45,461 bases of DNA from the NCBI GenBank assembly GCA_019244165.1, contig JAFATA010000059.1, forward strand, positions 1 through 45,461, read 5' to 3'. Position numbers and translations under genes: made by a program. The notes beneath the pieces were generated by a model. It was given only the letters and a program-made list of their open reading frames with translations. It had not been told where the DNA came from and did not search any database. Every line of letters starts with the position of its first letter. The first letter of the stretch is position 1. Source of the DNA: Pseudonocardiales bacterium. Its GTDB lineage: Bacteria > Actinomycetota > Actinomycetes > Mycobacteriales > Pseudonocardiaceae. Of this stretch, positions 24,612 through 33,652 are shown one piece after another.

Positions 24612-25937
24612 TCAGGAAGGCGTGAGCGCCGGGGTGGGTCTGCGGCCGACGCCGCGGACTTCGAAGCCGACCCGGCGCAGCACGTCGGCGTCGAGCAGGT
24701 TGCGGGTGTCGACCACGACGCGGCGCTCGACCAGCTCGGCCAGCCGGCCCCAGTCCAGCAGCCGGAACTCGGGCCATTCGGTGAGCACCACCAGGGCGGC
24801 GGCGCCGGAGGCGACCTTGAGCGGGTCGTCGGTGAGCTGCAGATCGTCGGTCAGCCCGGGTACGGCGGCAGGCACCCCGGGGTCGTAGCCGATCAGGTCG
24901 GCGCCCTCGGCGGCCAGCAGCGCGGCCACCGTCAGGGCTGGTGAGTCGCGCAGGTCGTCGGTGCCGGCCTTGAAGGTCAACCCGAGCAGCCCGACCCGCT
25001 GCCCGGCCAGCGACCCGCCGACGGCGTCACGGACCTTCTCGACCATCCGGTGCGGCTGGCGGATGTTGGTGTCCAGGCTGGCCTGCAGCAGGGCGAAGTC
25101 GAACCCCACCGCGGCGCACACCTGCAGCAGCGCGTGGGTGTCTTTGGGCAAACAGGACCCACCCCAACCGGGCCCCGGCCGCAGGAAGGCCTGCCCGATC
25201 CGCCGGTCATAACCGATACCCTCCGTGACGTCCACCACGTCGGCCCCGAACCGCTCACACAGCTCGGCGATGGCATTGACGTAGGACAGCTTCATCCCTA
25301 GGAAGCAGTTCGCGGCGTACTTGACCATCTCGGCGCTGGCGGCGTCGGTGAGCACCGTCGGCGCGCCCAACCGGGCGTACAGCGCCGCGACCCGCTCCGC
25401 GGCGTCTTGGGCGTCACAGCCCACCACGATGCGGTCGGGATTGAGGAAGTCCTCCACCGCCGAACCCTCCCGGAGGAACTCGGGGTTGCTGACCACTGTC
25501 ACGTCCGGGCGGCCCAACAAGGCCGCGGTACGGGCCGCGGTGCCCACCGGCACGGTCGACTTGTTGACCACCACGCAGCCCGTCGGAAGCAGCGATCGCA
25601 GCTCGGTGGCCACCGCCTCCACCGCCGACAGATCCGCCGCACCGCCGGCGCCCATCGGCGTGGGCACGCAGAGGAAGACCACCTCGGCCGCGTCGGGTCC
25701 CTGGCCGACCGCGGCGGTAGCTCCCACCACGAAGCGCAACCGGCCAGCGGCCAGACCCTGCGCCACCAGCTCGGGCAGTCCCGGCTCCAGGATCGGCACA
25801 TCCCCGGCGGACAACCGGGCCACCTTGCCCTCGTCCACGTCGGCGCACACCACCCGATGTCCCAAGGAGGCCAGGCACGCACCCGTAGTGAGACCTACAT
25901 ACCCGGAGCCGATCACCGCGATCCGACGCACGAACAT
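24612..25937 (-). CDS. UDP-glucose 6-dehydrogenase
   Basis: A 441-residue protein starts at ATG 25937 with a GGGAGG ribosome site. The N-terminal NAD-binding fold is IGSGYVGLTTGACLASLG; the central part contains NPEFLREGSAVEDFLNPDRI. The catalytic cysteine lies in GGSCLPKDTHAL, and the C-terminal UDP-binding domain has VGLLGLTFKAGTDDLRDSPA. The enzyme oxidises UDP-glucose to UDP-glucuronate in two NAD-dependent steps, feeding capsule, teichuronic acid or sugar-nucleotide pathways. No pathway partners are adjacent on this strand. Confidence 0.94.
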   Translation of the reverse strand: MFVRRIAVIGSGYVGLTTGACLASLGHRVVCADVDEGKVARLSAGDVPILEPGLPELVAQGLAAGRLRFVVGATAAVGQGPDAAEVVFLCVPTPMGAGGAADLSAVEAVATELRSLLPTGCVVVNKSTVPVGTAARTAALLGRPDVTVVSNPEFLREGSAVEDFLNPDRIVVGCDAQDAAERVAALYARLGAPTVLTDAASAEMVKYAANCFLGMKLSYVNAIAELCERFGADVVDVTEGIGYDRRIGQAFLRPGPGWGGSCLPKDTHALLQVCAAVGFDFALLQASLDTNIRQPHRMVEKVRDAVGGSLAGQRVGLLGLTFKAGTDDLRDSPALTVAALLAAEGADLIGYDPGVPAAVPGLTDDLQLTDDPLKVASGAAALVVLTEWPEFRLLDWGRLAELVERRVVVDTRNLLDADVLRRVGFEVRGVGRRPTPALTPS

Positions 25938-26001
25938 GTGCCTCCCCCTCTCACACTGGGTAAGAACCCCTCACGCTATGTAGAGCCCCATACTCGCACG
26001 A

Positions 26002-27639
26002 TCAGAGGTCGTCCGCGTAGGGCACCTCGTTCACCCGTTCGGAACTCATCCACCGTCGCAGCGCGCGGGTGGCGCGCACGTCGTCGGCGTTGTAGGTGAG
26101 TAGCCGGGCCCGCTGAGCCAGATCCGGTTCTGCGCCGCACCGCCCCACCGCGTCGGCATACCAGCGCATCGAGTTCTCCCCACTGGCCTCCGGATCGTGC
26201 CAGGCGAACCCGGCGGCCGGGGCGATCGTCTTGAGTCCCTTGCCGTGCGCGCAGAGGAACTCAGCCCCCACCACCCCGTACAGATCCACCCACTGGCCAG
26301 AGCAGATGAACTCCTGCACCGCGGTGGTGGTGGGAATCCCGGGGGCACCGGCGAAGCGCTCGGCGGAGGAGAGCATCCACCGGTTCTCGGCCTGCTCGTT
26401 GTAGCAGTAGGCGGCAAAACTCAGGCCGCGCGCGGCGGCGCGGGCGCGGACGTCGGTCAGCCAACCCCAGAACGCCGCGAAAGACCGTGCCTCATCAGGC
26501 GTCGGCACGGGTTCCCAGGTGACGAAGGCGCGGTAGCCGTGCGGTACCCCAATGTCGGAGCCGGACAGCAGGCAGCCCCACAGGTAGGCCCCGTCCTCAT
26601 CGAAGCTCTCCATGTCCACGTCCACCTCGACCTCGGCGCGCGGCACGGTGATGCGCCGGTTGCGCCGCACCAGCGTGAGGTCCCGCTGCCAGGCGCGGGC
26701 CAGCCACACCGCGTCCCGAAAGGACATCCCGGTCATCGGCGCCGGTGGGCTGCCCGCCGGGTCCAGCGCGGCCAACGCGTCCACGGTGCACACGCCGGCC
26801 GCCCGCAGCGCCACCGTGTCTTCCCCCCGCAGCACCATGCTGACGTCGCGGGAGGCCCGCAGCGCCGGGCCACAGGTGGGCCACCACGGGCAGGAGCGGC
26901 ATTCGGTGACCCGGGAGGGCAGGGCCAACGGCTGCCCCCCGGTCGCGGCGGCGTGCGCGATGGCCAGTCGATCGGCGAACCGCGTGTCGTACTCGGCCAT
27001 CGCGCTGTGACCGCCCGACCAGGTGGGGGCGCCCAGGTCGTACCAGGCCACCACGTCGGCCTCCAGCCCGATGACCCCACCGGCGGCCCGACCGCGGGCC
27101 GCCAGACCGGCCGCCTGCAGCAGCCGCAGGGTATGCGCCAGGCGCATCTGGTCCCGGGAGTGAGGACGCAGCTTGCGCTGCGGGTCGGTGCGGGCCGCCG
27201 CCAAGACCGGCCAGCTCAGCGGGCTGGTCCGGGCCCCCCGGCCCGGGTCGGTGACCTTGTGCCGTACGACGATCACCGGGAGGTAGCCGCTACCGTGGCG
27301 CACCAGCAGTTCCGCGCCGCCGCGCCGCCCACCCAGGGGATCGGCTGGCAGCAGGCCGCCCCAGACGAACGGTGCGCCCTGACGCAGCAGGGCCAGGGTG
27401 GCGACGCACCGCTGGTCGGCAGGCAGGTCAGGCGAGATCTCCGCCCAGTCCGCGGGGTACTGCCGCGCCAGCCGGTCGGCCACCCCGCGACGGTGGGCAG
27501 CGGCGGCGGCGATCCGCCGCTGGGCGGAGGCATCGAGGGCCGCGCGCGGGGCGTCGAGAGCCGTAGGGTCGTGCTCCAGATGCACCCGGCGACGGCACTG
27601 GGTCACCACAGCCGCATCGAGCAACACTGCCGAGTTCAC
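26002..27639 (-). CDS. TM0106-family RecB-like putative nuclease
   Basis: A 545-residue protein starts at GTG 27639. N-terminal features include VTQCRRRVHLEHD (a Cys near the start, as in Cas4-like nucleases) and PVIVVRHKVTDPG (RecB-like catalytic strand). A Cys cluster follows in VTECRSCPWWPTCG, matching the C-terminal Fe-S triad of Cas4/AddB-type nucleases. The C-terminal half has a DEDD-exonuclease look: EVDVDMESFDEDGAYLWG and later LLTYNADDVRATRALRRWM. This two-part layout matches the TM0106 RecB-like family, whose biological role is unknown. Confidence 0.85.
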   Translation of the reverse strand: MNSAVLLDAAVVTQCRRRVHLEHDPTALDAPRAALDASAQRRIAAAAAHRRGVADRLARQYPADWAEISPDLPADQRCVATLALLRQGAPFVWGGLLPADPLGGRRGGAELLVRHGSGYLPVIVVRHKVTDPGRGARTSPLSWPVLAAARTDPQRKLRPHSRDQMRLAHTLRLLQAAGLAARGRAAGGVIGLEADVVAWYDLGAPTWSGGHSAMAEYDTRFADRLAIAHAAATGGQPLALPSRVTECRSCPWWPTCGPALRASRDVSMVLRGEDTVALRAAGVCTVDALAALDPAGSPPAPMTGMSFRDAVWLARAWQRDLTLVRRNRRITVPRAEVEVDVDMESFDEDGAYLWGCLLSGSDIGVPHGYRAFVTWEPVPTPDEARSFAAFWGWLTDVRARAAARGLSFAAYCYNEQAENRWMLSSAERFAGAPGIPTTTAVQEFICSGQWVDLYGVVGAEFLCAHGKGLKTIAPAAGFAWHDPEASGENSMRWYADAVGRCGAEPDLAQRARLLTYNADDVRATRALRRWMSSERVNEVPYADDL

Positions 27640-27735
27640 GCCGCCAGACTAGATCGAGGGACCGACAGTATGGGCGTTCCCACGCTCCCGATGCCAGAAG
27701 GTGCTCAGGACCCCTTGGCGAGGAAGCCTCGCGGC

Positions 27736-27769
27736 TCAGTACTCCCGGGGCATCAGTACTCCCGGGGCA
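27736..27769. repeat. 17-bp tandem duplication at the end of a gene
   Basis: TCAGTACTCCCGGGGCA at 27736-27752 is repeated at 27753-27769. On the minus strand the second copy encodes the C-terminal Pro-Arg-Glu-Tyr and stop of the small gene ending at 27753; the first copy falls just after the stop. 17 bases is not a multiple of three, so the duplication may have created the present C-terminus. Confidence 0.85.
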
Positions 27770-28109
27770 CCAGAGCGGCTGCCGTGCCCGGAAACTGGAG
27801 TAATGCGTCCAGACCGGCGAGCGCGCGCCGGGTACGCGCTCGTAGCTCGCGACGGCTGATCCAGCCCTGCGCGTAATACCGGTGATCCTGGGCGAGCATC
27901 ACGAGCGCCGCGAGCGCCTCCACGGCCCCCGCACGCCGGTGCATCGGCAGCCGACGAATGAACTCCAGTTGGGTGTCGACCACGCCATCCAGAAAGTCGG
28001 CCTCGCGCACCACGGCGCGGCGACTCCACTTGACGCGCTCCCGCCCTGCCATCATCTGCACCGCCTGCGATAGTCCGGTTACCGGAACCATCGTCAGAGC
28101 GAAAGCCAC
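27753..28109 (-). CDS. Hypothetical protein
   Basis: A 118-residue helical protein starts at GTG 28109, 46 bases downstream of the XRE/TPR regulator on the same strand. Recognisable segments are VKWSRRAVVREADFLDGVVD, TQLEFIRRLPMHRRAGAVEA and RRELRARTRRALAGLDALLQ. It is Arg-rich without membrane segments. Similar small proteins accompany XRE/TPR regulators in actinomycetes, but I do not recognise a named family. The extreme C-terminus overlaps the 17-bp duplication. Confidence 0.55.
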   Translation of the reverse strand: MAFALTMVPVTGLSQAVQMMAGRERVKWSRRAVVREADFLDGVVDTQLEFIRRLPMHRRAGAVEALAALVMLAQDHRYYAQGWISRRELRARTRRALAGLDALLQFPGTAAALVPREY

Positions 28110-28155
28110 CGTTAGCCGCCGAGCCCCCCACCGGGCCAGGAACTCGGCGGCCGCC

Positions 28156-29553
28156 TCAGACGCTGAGGCTCTGTTGCGCTCGGCTCAGCAGGTGGCACAG
28201 CTCGCGGGCGTCCGCGTTGTGGGCCCTGGTGGCCCACCGGGCCGCCTCCTCCTGCAACGTTCGGAACGTCTGGAGCGCCCGGGGGGACTGGATGGCGGAG
28301 ATCGCCTTCAGGGCCTGGTGGCCGGTCTGGACCCCGCGGGTGACATCGCCCTGCCGCAGATAGCAGGTGGCCAGCTCCTTCATTCCCATCGCCCGGCTGC
28401 GGGCCATGCGGTCGCCAAAGCCGGCGATGGACTCAATTTTAAAGGGGATCGCCTTGGGCGCATAACGTCGTCCGTCGAAGGCCGCGAGCTCGCAATACGT
28501 CAGCCCCGTCATCGAGCTCAATTCAGTGCCGTTGAAGAAACTGGCCCAGCTGGGCTCATCATCCGGGTCTACCCGGGTCATCTCGGAGTGGGCTCGATCG
28601 AGCAGCTTGAGGGCCTGGTCGGGCTCATTGAGCATCGCGTACGCCCGCGCCTCGTTGACACACAGCATAGCCACGGCCCGCTCCGAGCCCGCGTTCTGCG
28701 CGGCGATCTGGCCCAGCTGGAACCACTTGAGGGCCTCGTTGGCCTCTCCGTTGTGGATATAGAGCCGGCCGACCCGGTACATGATGTTCGACATCAGGCT
28801 CGGGTCGCTGGCCTGACTGGCGAACTCCATGGCAGTGGAGTAATGGCGGCGCGCAGAATCCACCAATCCCACGTCGAAACTCGTCCACCCGGCTAGGTTC
28901 TCCAGGTCGCCCAAGGCCCGGAACAGCCGCTGCTTGACCTCATCGGTGCCCGAGGCGTCCACCAGGCGCTGGGACCAGGATAACTGGGCGACGACCGCGT
29001 CGCGGCACGTTCCGCCGCCGTACTGGTAGTCCAGAGTGCGCATCGCTCTGGTGGTGGCCTCCACCTGCTTGACGTCCGTCACACCGATCTGACTTGGTAT
29101 CGGCGTCAGGGCGGTACTGGGCGGGCCTTGCCCGCGGTCGGCCCCCAGTACCGTGGTGCCGAACACCATGGCAGTTCCGTGCGCCAGGAGATTCCGGCGC
29201 TTCACCGCTTCCTCCTTAGCCTTAGCCTCCGCCTCGTCGGGCGGCTTGACCCTGCTCGTCTCACTCTCTATCGGCGGGTCGTAGGCGAGGCCCATGTACC
29301 CGCGGGGAATGCCCAGGCCGTCGGCGACCCGCACGAGCACGTCGTAGGCCATGACCTGGCGACCCCGGAGAATCTCCGAGACCTCGGACTGGGACTGCCC
29401 GGTCAACGCCGCGATGTGTCGCTGCGACATCCCCACCCGCCGGAGCAACCGGTAAACGGCGCTGATGTCGCGATCGGCTAGCGCCCGTCTCATGTCGGGT
29501 TCGTCCCAGGTCTCCCGAGACAACCGGGCTTCCTGCGGGCCGGTCACGTTCAT
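28156..29553 (-). CDS. XRE-family regulator with TPR-like C-terminal domain
   Basis: A 465-residue protein; ATG 29553 was chosen for its AAGGGGG ribosome site (ATG 29598 upstream lacks one). The DNA-binding part is YRLLRRVGMSQRHIAALTGQ, SQSEVSEILRGRQVMAYDVL. After a Lys/Glu-rich linker, the C-terminal ~300 residues are repeated helices of the TPR type (LGDLENLAGWTSFDVGLVDS, MSNIMYRVGRLYIHNGEANE, LKWFQLGQIAAQNAGSERAV). Such regulators respond to unidentified ligands or peptides. It is followed by a small same-strand gene. Confidence 0.87.
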   Translation of the reverse strand: MNVTGPQEARLSRETWDEPDMRRALADRDISAVYRLLRRVGMSQRHIAALTGQSQSEVSEILRGRQVMAYDVLVRVADGLGIPRGYMGLAYDPPIESETSRVKPPDEAEAKAKEEAVKRRNLLAHGTAMVFGTTVLGADRGQGPPSTALTPIPSQIGVTDVKQVEATTRAMRTLDYQYGGGTCRDAVVAQLSWSQRLVDASGTDEVKQRLFRALGDLENLAGWTSFDVGLVDSARRHYSTAMEFASQASDPSLMSNIMYRVGRLYIHNGEANEALKWFQLGQIAAQNAGSERAVAMLCVNEARAYAMLNEPDQALKLLDRAHSEMTRVDPDDEPSWASFFNGTELSSMTGLTYCELAAFDGRRYAPKAIPFKIESIAGFGDRMARSRAMGMKELATCYLRQGDVTRGVQTGHQALKAISAIQSPRALQTFRTLQEEAARWATRAHNADARELCHLLSRAQQSLSV

Positions 29554-29820
29554 CTCGCCCCCTTGTGGTCCGACGGGCGACGTGTGCACAGTAGACATGC
29601 CGCACGTCGCGGGTGGAAGAGTACTTCGGTGAAGCGTATAGCGCGGGCTACTCAGCTAGCGCCGCTCACCGGTATAGCATGACTGGTCGGCGCAGCACCT
29701 CGCGCAGGGGGTTTAAACCGGGCCAACACTTTGTAAGTTGGATGCTGGCGCGATCAGGGTCGTTCAGCGTCGCGGACATTATCGGTAGCTGACCTGCGAG
29801 GCGGCAGGAAGGGTGGCGAG

Positions 29821-30150
29821 GTGAACCAGGTTCTGGGCCGGATGCTCCAGCAAGCGGTGTGGGAGCGGCTTGACATGCTCGAGGAGCTGGTGAGAAGCGC
29901 TGATAATGAGTCCCTGCTGTCCCTGGCGCGCAGTGAGCTGCCTCGCTTGACGCAGGGGTGGCGTGCTCTTCTCGCCACTCATGCGCCGGATCCGCGAGGC
30001 CGGTGCCCGGAGTGCTCGAGCCGCTGGCGACCCCGTGCCGCGCCGTGCAGCGTGTGGCAGGCCGCACATGAGCACCTCGTCTCCGGAGAGACCTCGGCGT
30101 CGTCCCTACCTCCAGGCAAAGTTCCTGCGGGGGCCGGTGCGACGCGCTGA
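29821..30150 (+). CDS. Small Cys-containing hypothetical protein
   Basis: A 109-residue protein starts at GTG 29821 (GAAGGG upstream). The N-terminal helix is followed by HAPDPRGRCPECSSRWRPRA, APCSVWQAAHEHLVSG. The pattern of Cys-x2-Cys, a later Cys, and Trp-x-Ala-Ala-His is widespread in short actinomycete proteins next to XRE regulators and suggests a small zinc-binding module. It is transcribed divergently from the XRE/TPR regulator. Function unknown. Confidence 0.62.
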   Translation: MNQVLGRMLQQAVWERLDMLEELVRSADNESLLSLARSELPRLTQGWRALLATHAPDPRGRCPECSSRWRPRAAPCSVWQAAHEHLVSGETSASSLPPGKVPAGAGATR

Positions 30151-30272
30151 CTCTCAGTGCCCGTCCAGTGCCCGTCAATTCAATAGAGCCAACTCCATAG
30201 AGACCCATCGAGCTGGCGGTCTCATGTGCTCTCGTGGGGCTCCCCCCACCCACGAAGGCTGAGCAGCCGCCA

Positions 30273-30337
30273 TGTGGCCGGTGATCCGGCGAACGTCCGT
30301 GCCCCCGACCGAGATGTCGAACGGATCACCGGCCACA
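30273..30337. repeat. 16-bp perfect inverted repeat in hairpin-rich intergenic island
   Basis: TGTGGCCGGTGATCCG (30273-30288) pairs exactly with 30322-30337, with a 33-base loop. Flanking it are a shorter stem 30232-30238/30249-30255, a 9-bp stem 30383-30391/30399-30407, and short direct repeats of ACAACTCCATAGCC (30407-30430). No convincing gene exists in 30151-30818; the stretch is mostly structure. Confidence 0.8.
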
Positions 30338-30624
30338 CCCGGGCTCTCCCACCGGCGGTGCTGCGCGCCTCGCGTACCGCTGGTGGGAGTTCCACCACAA
30401 CTCCCACAACTCCATAGCCCCACAACTCCATAGCCATAGCCACAGTCACCCCGCTCCCCACTGAGTGGAGTGCCGCGCCGGTGGCACCGTCGTTGCCTGA
30501 CCGACCGCCACCGTCAACGTGGGTTCGATGACCGCCGGATCCCGTGGCCTAGTGCCCTCCTGCACCGTTAGGCCCGGGAATCCCCCGTCCGGCGCCGGAC
30601 ACGTCCAGCGCAGGCACCCGCCCC

Positions 30625-30661
30625 CGGGGCGGGGCCGTTCGAGAGGAACGGCCCCGCCCCG
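30625..30661. terminator. GC-rich 16-bp hairpin
   Basis: CGGGGCGGGGCCGTTC at 30625-30640 pairs perfectly with 30646-30661 around a 5-base loop GAGAG. It is the most stable stem in the intergenic island and probably a factor-independent terminator, active in either direction. There is no T tract. Confidence 0.7.
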
Positions 30662-30713
30662 CAACTCAGTGTACTCGGTCCGTCACTGCGATATCCGGGG
30701 TATCAGGCCCCTC

Positions 30714-30787
30714 CAGTTGCGCCGAGTTCGACACTAGAGCTGCCCACAGTAGTCCGGGCAGCTCTAGTGTCGAACTCGGCGCAACTG
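30714..30787. repeat. 32-bp perfect palindrome upstream of the PfpI gene
   Basis: Arms 30714-30745 and 30756-30787 are exact reverse complements (start CAGTTGCGCCGAGTTCGACA), with a 10-base loop. The arm shares its GCCGAGTTCGAC core with 675-739. It ends 32 bases before ATG 30819, so it could form in the mRNA leader or be a mobile palindromic element (REP/MITE-like). A transcription terminator is another possibility. Confidence 0.9.
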
Positions 30788-30818
30788 TATGTTGGCCGGC
30801 CCCGTTGGGAGGTTCACC

Positions 30819-31382
30819 ATGGCGAAGATCCTAGTCCTGACCGGAGACGCCGCGGAGTCACTGGAGGTCATGTACCCCTACCAGCGGCTCCGCGAGGAGG
30901 GTTACGAGGTCCACATCGCAGCGCCCAGCCGCAAGAAACTGCAGTTCGTGGTGCACGACTTCGTGGCGGGCTTCGACACCTACACCGAAAAGCCCGGGTA
31001 CACCTGGGACGCCGACCTCGCCTTCGCCGATGTCGACCCCGCCGACTACGTCGCCTTGGTGATCCCGGGCGGGCGAGCACCGGAGTACATCCGCAACGAC
31101 CCCGACTGCCAACGCATCGTCAGACACTTCTTCGACGCCGACAAGCCGGTGGCCCAGCTGTGCCACGCGGCGTTGGTTCTCACCGCGGCCGGGCTGCTCA
31201 CCGGCCGGCAAACGGCGGCCTACCCGGCGCTGGAACCGGACGTGAGGGCAGCCGGCGCGCAGTTCGTGAACGGCGCGGCGGTCGTGGACGGAGTGATGGT
31301 CTCCGCGCGGGCCTGGCCCGACCACCCTGAGTGGATGCGCGAGTTCCTCCAGCTCCTCCGCGCCAAGTACCCCACCACCTGA
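30819..31382 (+). CDS. DJ-1/PfpI family protein
   Basis: A 187-residue protein starts at ATG 30819 (GGGAGG 9 bases upstream). The flavodoxin-like start is [20 protein letters not shown], the nucleophile elbow with Cys is [11 protein letters not shown] (residue ~115), and [14 protein letters not shown] carries the conserved Gly-Gly. Members act as proteases, deglycases or stress proteins; the precise activity cannot be read here. It is followed 34 bases later by dprE1 on the same strand, without obvious functional linkage. Confidence 0.9.
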   Translation: MAKILVLTGDAAESLEVMYPYQRLREEGYEVHIAAPSRKKLQFVVHDFVAGFDTYTEKPGYTWDADLAFADVDPADYVALVIPGGRAPEYIRNDPDCQRIVRHFFDADKPVAQLCHAALVLTAAGLLTGRQTAAYPALEPDVRAAGAQFVNGAAVVDGVMVSARAWPDHPEWMREFLQLLRAKYPTT

Positions 31383-31416
31383 GGGAGGCCGCCTGATTCA
31401 GGTAGCCTGCGCCCCG

Positions 31417-32802
31417 ATGTCTAAGACCATCGTGCGCAGCCTCACCGGGTGGGGGCGCACCGCGCCGAGCGCAGCGCGGGTGCTGGTGAGTCCCACCGTG
31501 GAGTCGATCCAGCGGGCCGTGCGCGAGGCCACCGAGGCCGGGGTGAGCAGCCGGGGTGTGATCGCCCGGGGGCTGGGACGCTCCTACGGCGACCCGGCAC
31601 AGAATGCGGGCGGGCTGGTCATCGACATGACCGGGTGCAACCGGATCCACTGCCTGGATGCGGAGCGTGGGCTGGCCGTGGTGGACGCCGGGGTCAGCCT
31701 TGATGCGCTGATGCGCGCCGCGCTGCCGCTGCGGCTGTGGATCCCGGTGCTGCCCGGCACCCGGCAGGTCACCGTGGGTGGGGCGATCGCGGCCGACATC
31801 CACGGCAAGAACCACCACAGCGCGGGCAGCTTCGGCAACCACGTCCGCTCCCTGGAGCTGGTCACCGCCGACGGCTCGCTCACCACCCTGACGCCGGAGG
31901 ACGACCTGTTCTGGGCCACCGTCGGCGGCATGGGGCTGACCGGGATCATCGTGCGCGCCACCCTCGCGCTCACCCGCGTCGAATCGGCGTACTTCATCGT
32001 CGACACCGACCGCACCGCCAACCTCGACGAGCTGATGGCGTTGCTCACCGACGGCTCCGATGACCGCTACGACTACTCCGCCGCCTGGTTCGACGCGCTC
32101 TCGACGGGCGCGAGGCTGGGCCGCGCGGTACTCACCCGCGGCCGGCTGGCCCGGCGGGATGAGCTGCCCCCGAAGCTGCGCCGCGCCGGGTTGGCCTTCG
32201 ACGCGCCCCAACTGTTCACTGTGCCCGCCCTCCTGCCCGCCGGGCTGCCGCCGGGCGGGTTGGCCAACCGGGTGAGCTTCAGCGCGCTGAGCGAGGCGTG
32301 GTACCGCAAGGCCCCCGCGCGCCGCCGCGACGAGGTGCAGAACCTGACCACCTTCTACCACCCCCTGGACATGATCGGGCAGTGGAACCGGGCGTATGGA
32401 TCCCGGGGTTTCCTGCAGTACCAGTTTGTGGTCCCCTTCGGGACCGAAGACGCCGTGCGCCGCATCGTGGAGCAGATCGCCCGATCCGGGCACGTGTCCT
32501 TCCTCAACGTGTTCAAACGGTTCGGGGCGGCCAGTGCGGCGCCGCTGTCGTTCCCTCATCCCGGCTGGACGATCACCGTGGACTTCCCGATCCGCCGCGG
32601 TCTGGCGGAGTTCTGCGACCGGCTCGACGAGCAGGTCCTCGACGCTGGCGGGCGGCTCTACTTGGCCAAGGAGTCGCGGACCTCGGCGGCCACCGTGCAG
32701 GCCATGTACCCGCGGATCGACGAGTGGCGCAAGATCCGCGCCGCCGCCGACCCCGGTGGCGTCTTCGCCTCCGACCTCTCCCGAAGACTCGAACTACTCT
32801 GA
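31417..32802 (+). CDS. dprE1: Decaprenylphosphoryl-beta-D-ribose 2'-oxidase (DprE1)
   Basis: A 461-residue FAD-dependent oxidase. The FAD domain contains [26 protein letters not shown]-type loop [20 protein letters not shown] and [20 protein letters not shown]; the C-terminus is [32 protein letters not shown], as in mycobacterial DprE1. It oxidises the 2'-OH of decaprenylphosphoryl-ribose in the first half of epimerisation to decaprenylphosphoryl-arabinose, the donor for arabinan of the cell wall. Counting places Lys418 (LYLAKESR) as in M. tuberculosis. Residue 387, Cys in M. tuberculosis and the covalent target of benzothiazinones, is Thr here ([10 protein letters not shown]). It is followed 14 bases later by dprE2. 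Confidence 0.93.
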   Translation: MSKTIVRSLTGWGRTAPSAARVLVSPTVESIQRAVREATEAGVSSRGVIARGLGRSYGDPAQNAGGLVIDMTGCNRIHCLDAERGLAVVDAGVSLDALMRAALPLRLWIPVLPGTRQVTVGGAIAADIHGKNHHSAGSFGNHVRSLELVTADGSLTTLTPEDDLFWATVGGMGLTGIIVRATLALTRVESAYFIVDTDRTANLDELMALLTDGSDDRYDYSAAWFDALSTGARLGRAVLTRGRLARRDELPPKLRRAGLAFDAPQLFTVPALLPAGLPPGGLANRVSFSALSEAWYRKAPARRRDEVQNLTTFYHPLDMIGQWNRAYGSRGFLQYQFVVPFGTEDAVRRIVEQIARSGHVSFLNVFKRFGAASAAPLSFPHPGWTITVDFPIRRGLAEFCDRLDEQVLDAGGRLYLAKESRTSAATVQAMYPRIDEWRKIRAAADPGGVFASDLSRRLELL

Positions 32803-32816
32803 CGCGAGGAAAATCC

Positions 32817-33572
32817 GTGATCGACGCTGTCGGCAACCCCCAGTCCTTGCTGCTGCTGGGCGGCACCTCCGAGATCGCGCTGGCCACCGCCGAGCGCTAC
32901 GCCGCCCGCCGTGCGCTGCGGGTGGTGCTGGCCGCCCGCCCGTCGCCGCGCCTGGACGCCGCCGCGGCACGGCTGGAGGGGGTGGGTGCCACGGTGATGA
33001 CGCTGCCGTTCGACGCAGCGCAGGTCTCCTCGCACCCCGAGACGATCGAGAAGGCCTTCGCCGACGGCGACATCGACGTCACGCTGGTCGCCTTCGGGGT
33101 GCTCGGCGACCAGGAGAAGGCGTGGGCCGACCACACCACCGCCGTCGAGCTGGCGCAGGTCAACTACACCGGGGCGGTGTCGGTCGGAGTGCTGCTGGCC
33201 GGCGCGCTGCAACAGCAAGGTCACGGCGCGCTGGTCGCGCTGTCCTCCGTCGCCGCCGAGCGGCCCCGGCGCTCGAACTTCTGCTACGGGTCCAGCAAAG
33301 CTGGTCTGGACGCCTTTTACACCGGCCTCACCGAGGCGCTGCGGCCCTGCGGGATCAGGGTGTGCGTGGTCCGGCCCGGTTTCGTGCACACCAGGATGAC
33401 CGCGGGCCTGACCCCCGCCCCGCTGTCCGTGACCCCCGAGCAGGTCGCCGAGGTGATCGTGGACGCCGTGGCGCACGGCCGCGAGCAGGCCTGGGTCCCC
33501 GCCCCGATGCGCTTCGTCATGTCCGCCCTGCGCCACCTCCCGCGCCCCGTCTTCCGCCGCCTACCGATCTAG
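32817..33572 (+). CDS. dprE2: Decaprenylphosphoryl-D-2-keto erythro pentose reductase (DprE2), SDR family
   Basis: A 251-residue SDR protein starts at GTG 32817 with GCGAGGA upstream. The NAD(P)H site is LLLLGGTSEIALATAERYAA; the catalytic Tyr-x3-Lys lies in NFCYGSSKAGLDAFYTGL; PGFVHTRMTAGL follows, as in DprE2. It reduces the 2'-keto intermediate from DprE1 to decaprenylphosphoryl-arabinose using NADH. Immediate coupling to dprE1 and the length support the call. The C-terminus is membrane-proximal and basic (LRHLPRPVFRRLPI). Confidence 0.92.
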   Translation: MIDAVGNPQSLLLLGGTSEIALATAERYAARRALRVVLAARPSPRLDAAAARLEGVGATVMTLPFDAAQVSSHPETIEKAFADGDIDVTLVAFGVLGDQEKAWADHTTAVELAQVNYTGAVSVGVLLAGALQQQGHGALVALSSVAAERPRRSNFCYGSSKAGLDAFYTGLTEALRPCGIRVCVVRPGFVHTRMTAGLTPAPLSVTPEQVAEVIVDAVAHGREQAWVPAPMRFVMSALRHLPRPVFRRLPI

Positions 33573-33588
33573 CGCCGCGGAGCGCAGC

Positions 33589-33652
33589 GTCGTGAACTCG
33601 ACACCGGCGACGTTGGCGGGCCGTGAAACGTCGGTGGTGTCGAGTTCACGAC
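33589..33652. terminator. Imperfect 26-bp hairpin between convergent genes
   Basis: Arm 33589-33614 (starting GTCGTGAACTCGACACC, 17 bp perfect) pairs with 33627-33652, with two mismatches over 26 bp. It lies between dprE2 and a convergent small gene, overlapping the latter's stop, and probably terminates both transcripts. It shares a CGAGTTC core with the hairpins at 675-739 and 30714-30787. Confidence 0.75.

Noticed and set aside
26197..27876. Plus-strand open frame of 559 codons opposite the TM0106-family gene
   Set aside because: Composition is Gly/Arg/Gln/Pro-rich without motifs; the minus-strand gene has coherent nuclease motifs. Treated as a shadow.
31198..32559. Minus-strand open frame of 453 codons opposite dprE1
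   Set aside because: Gln/Gly/Arg/Pro-rich shadow; dprE1 on the plus strand is unambiguous.
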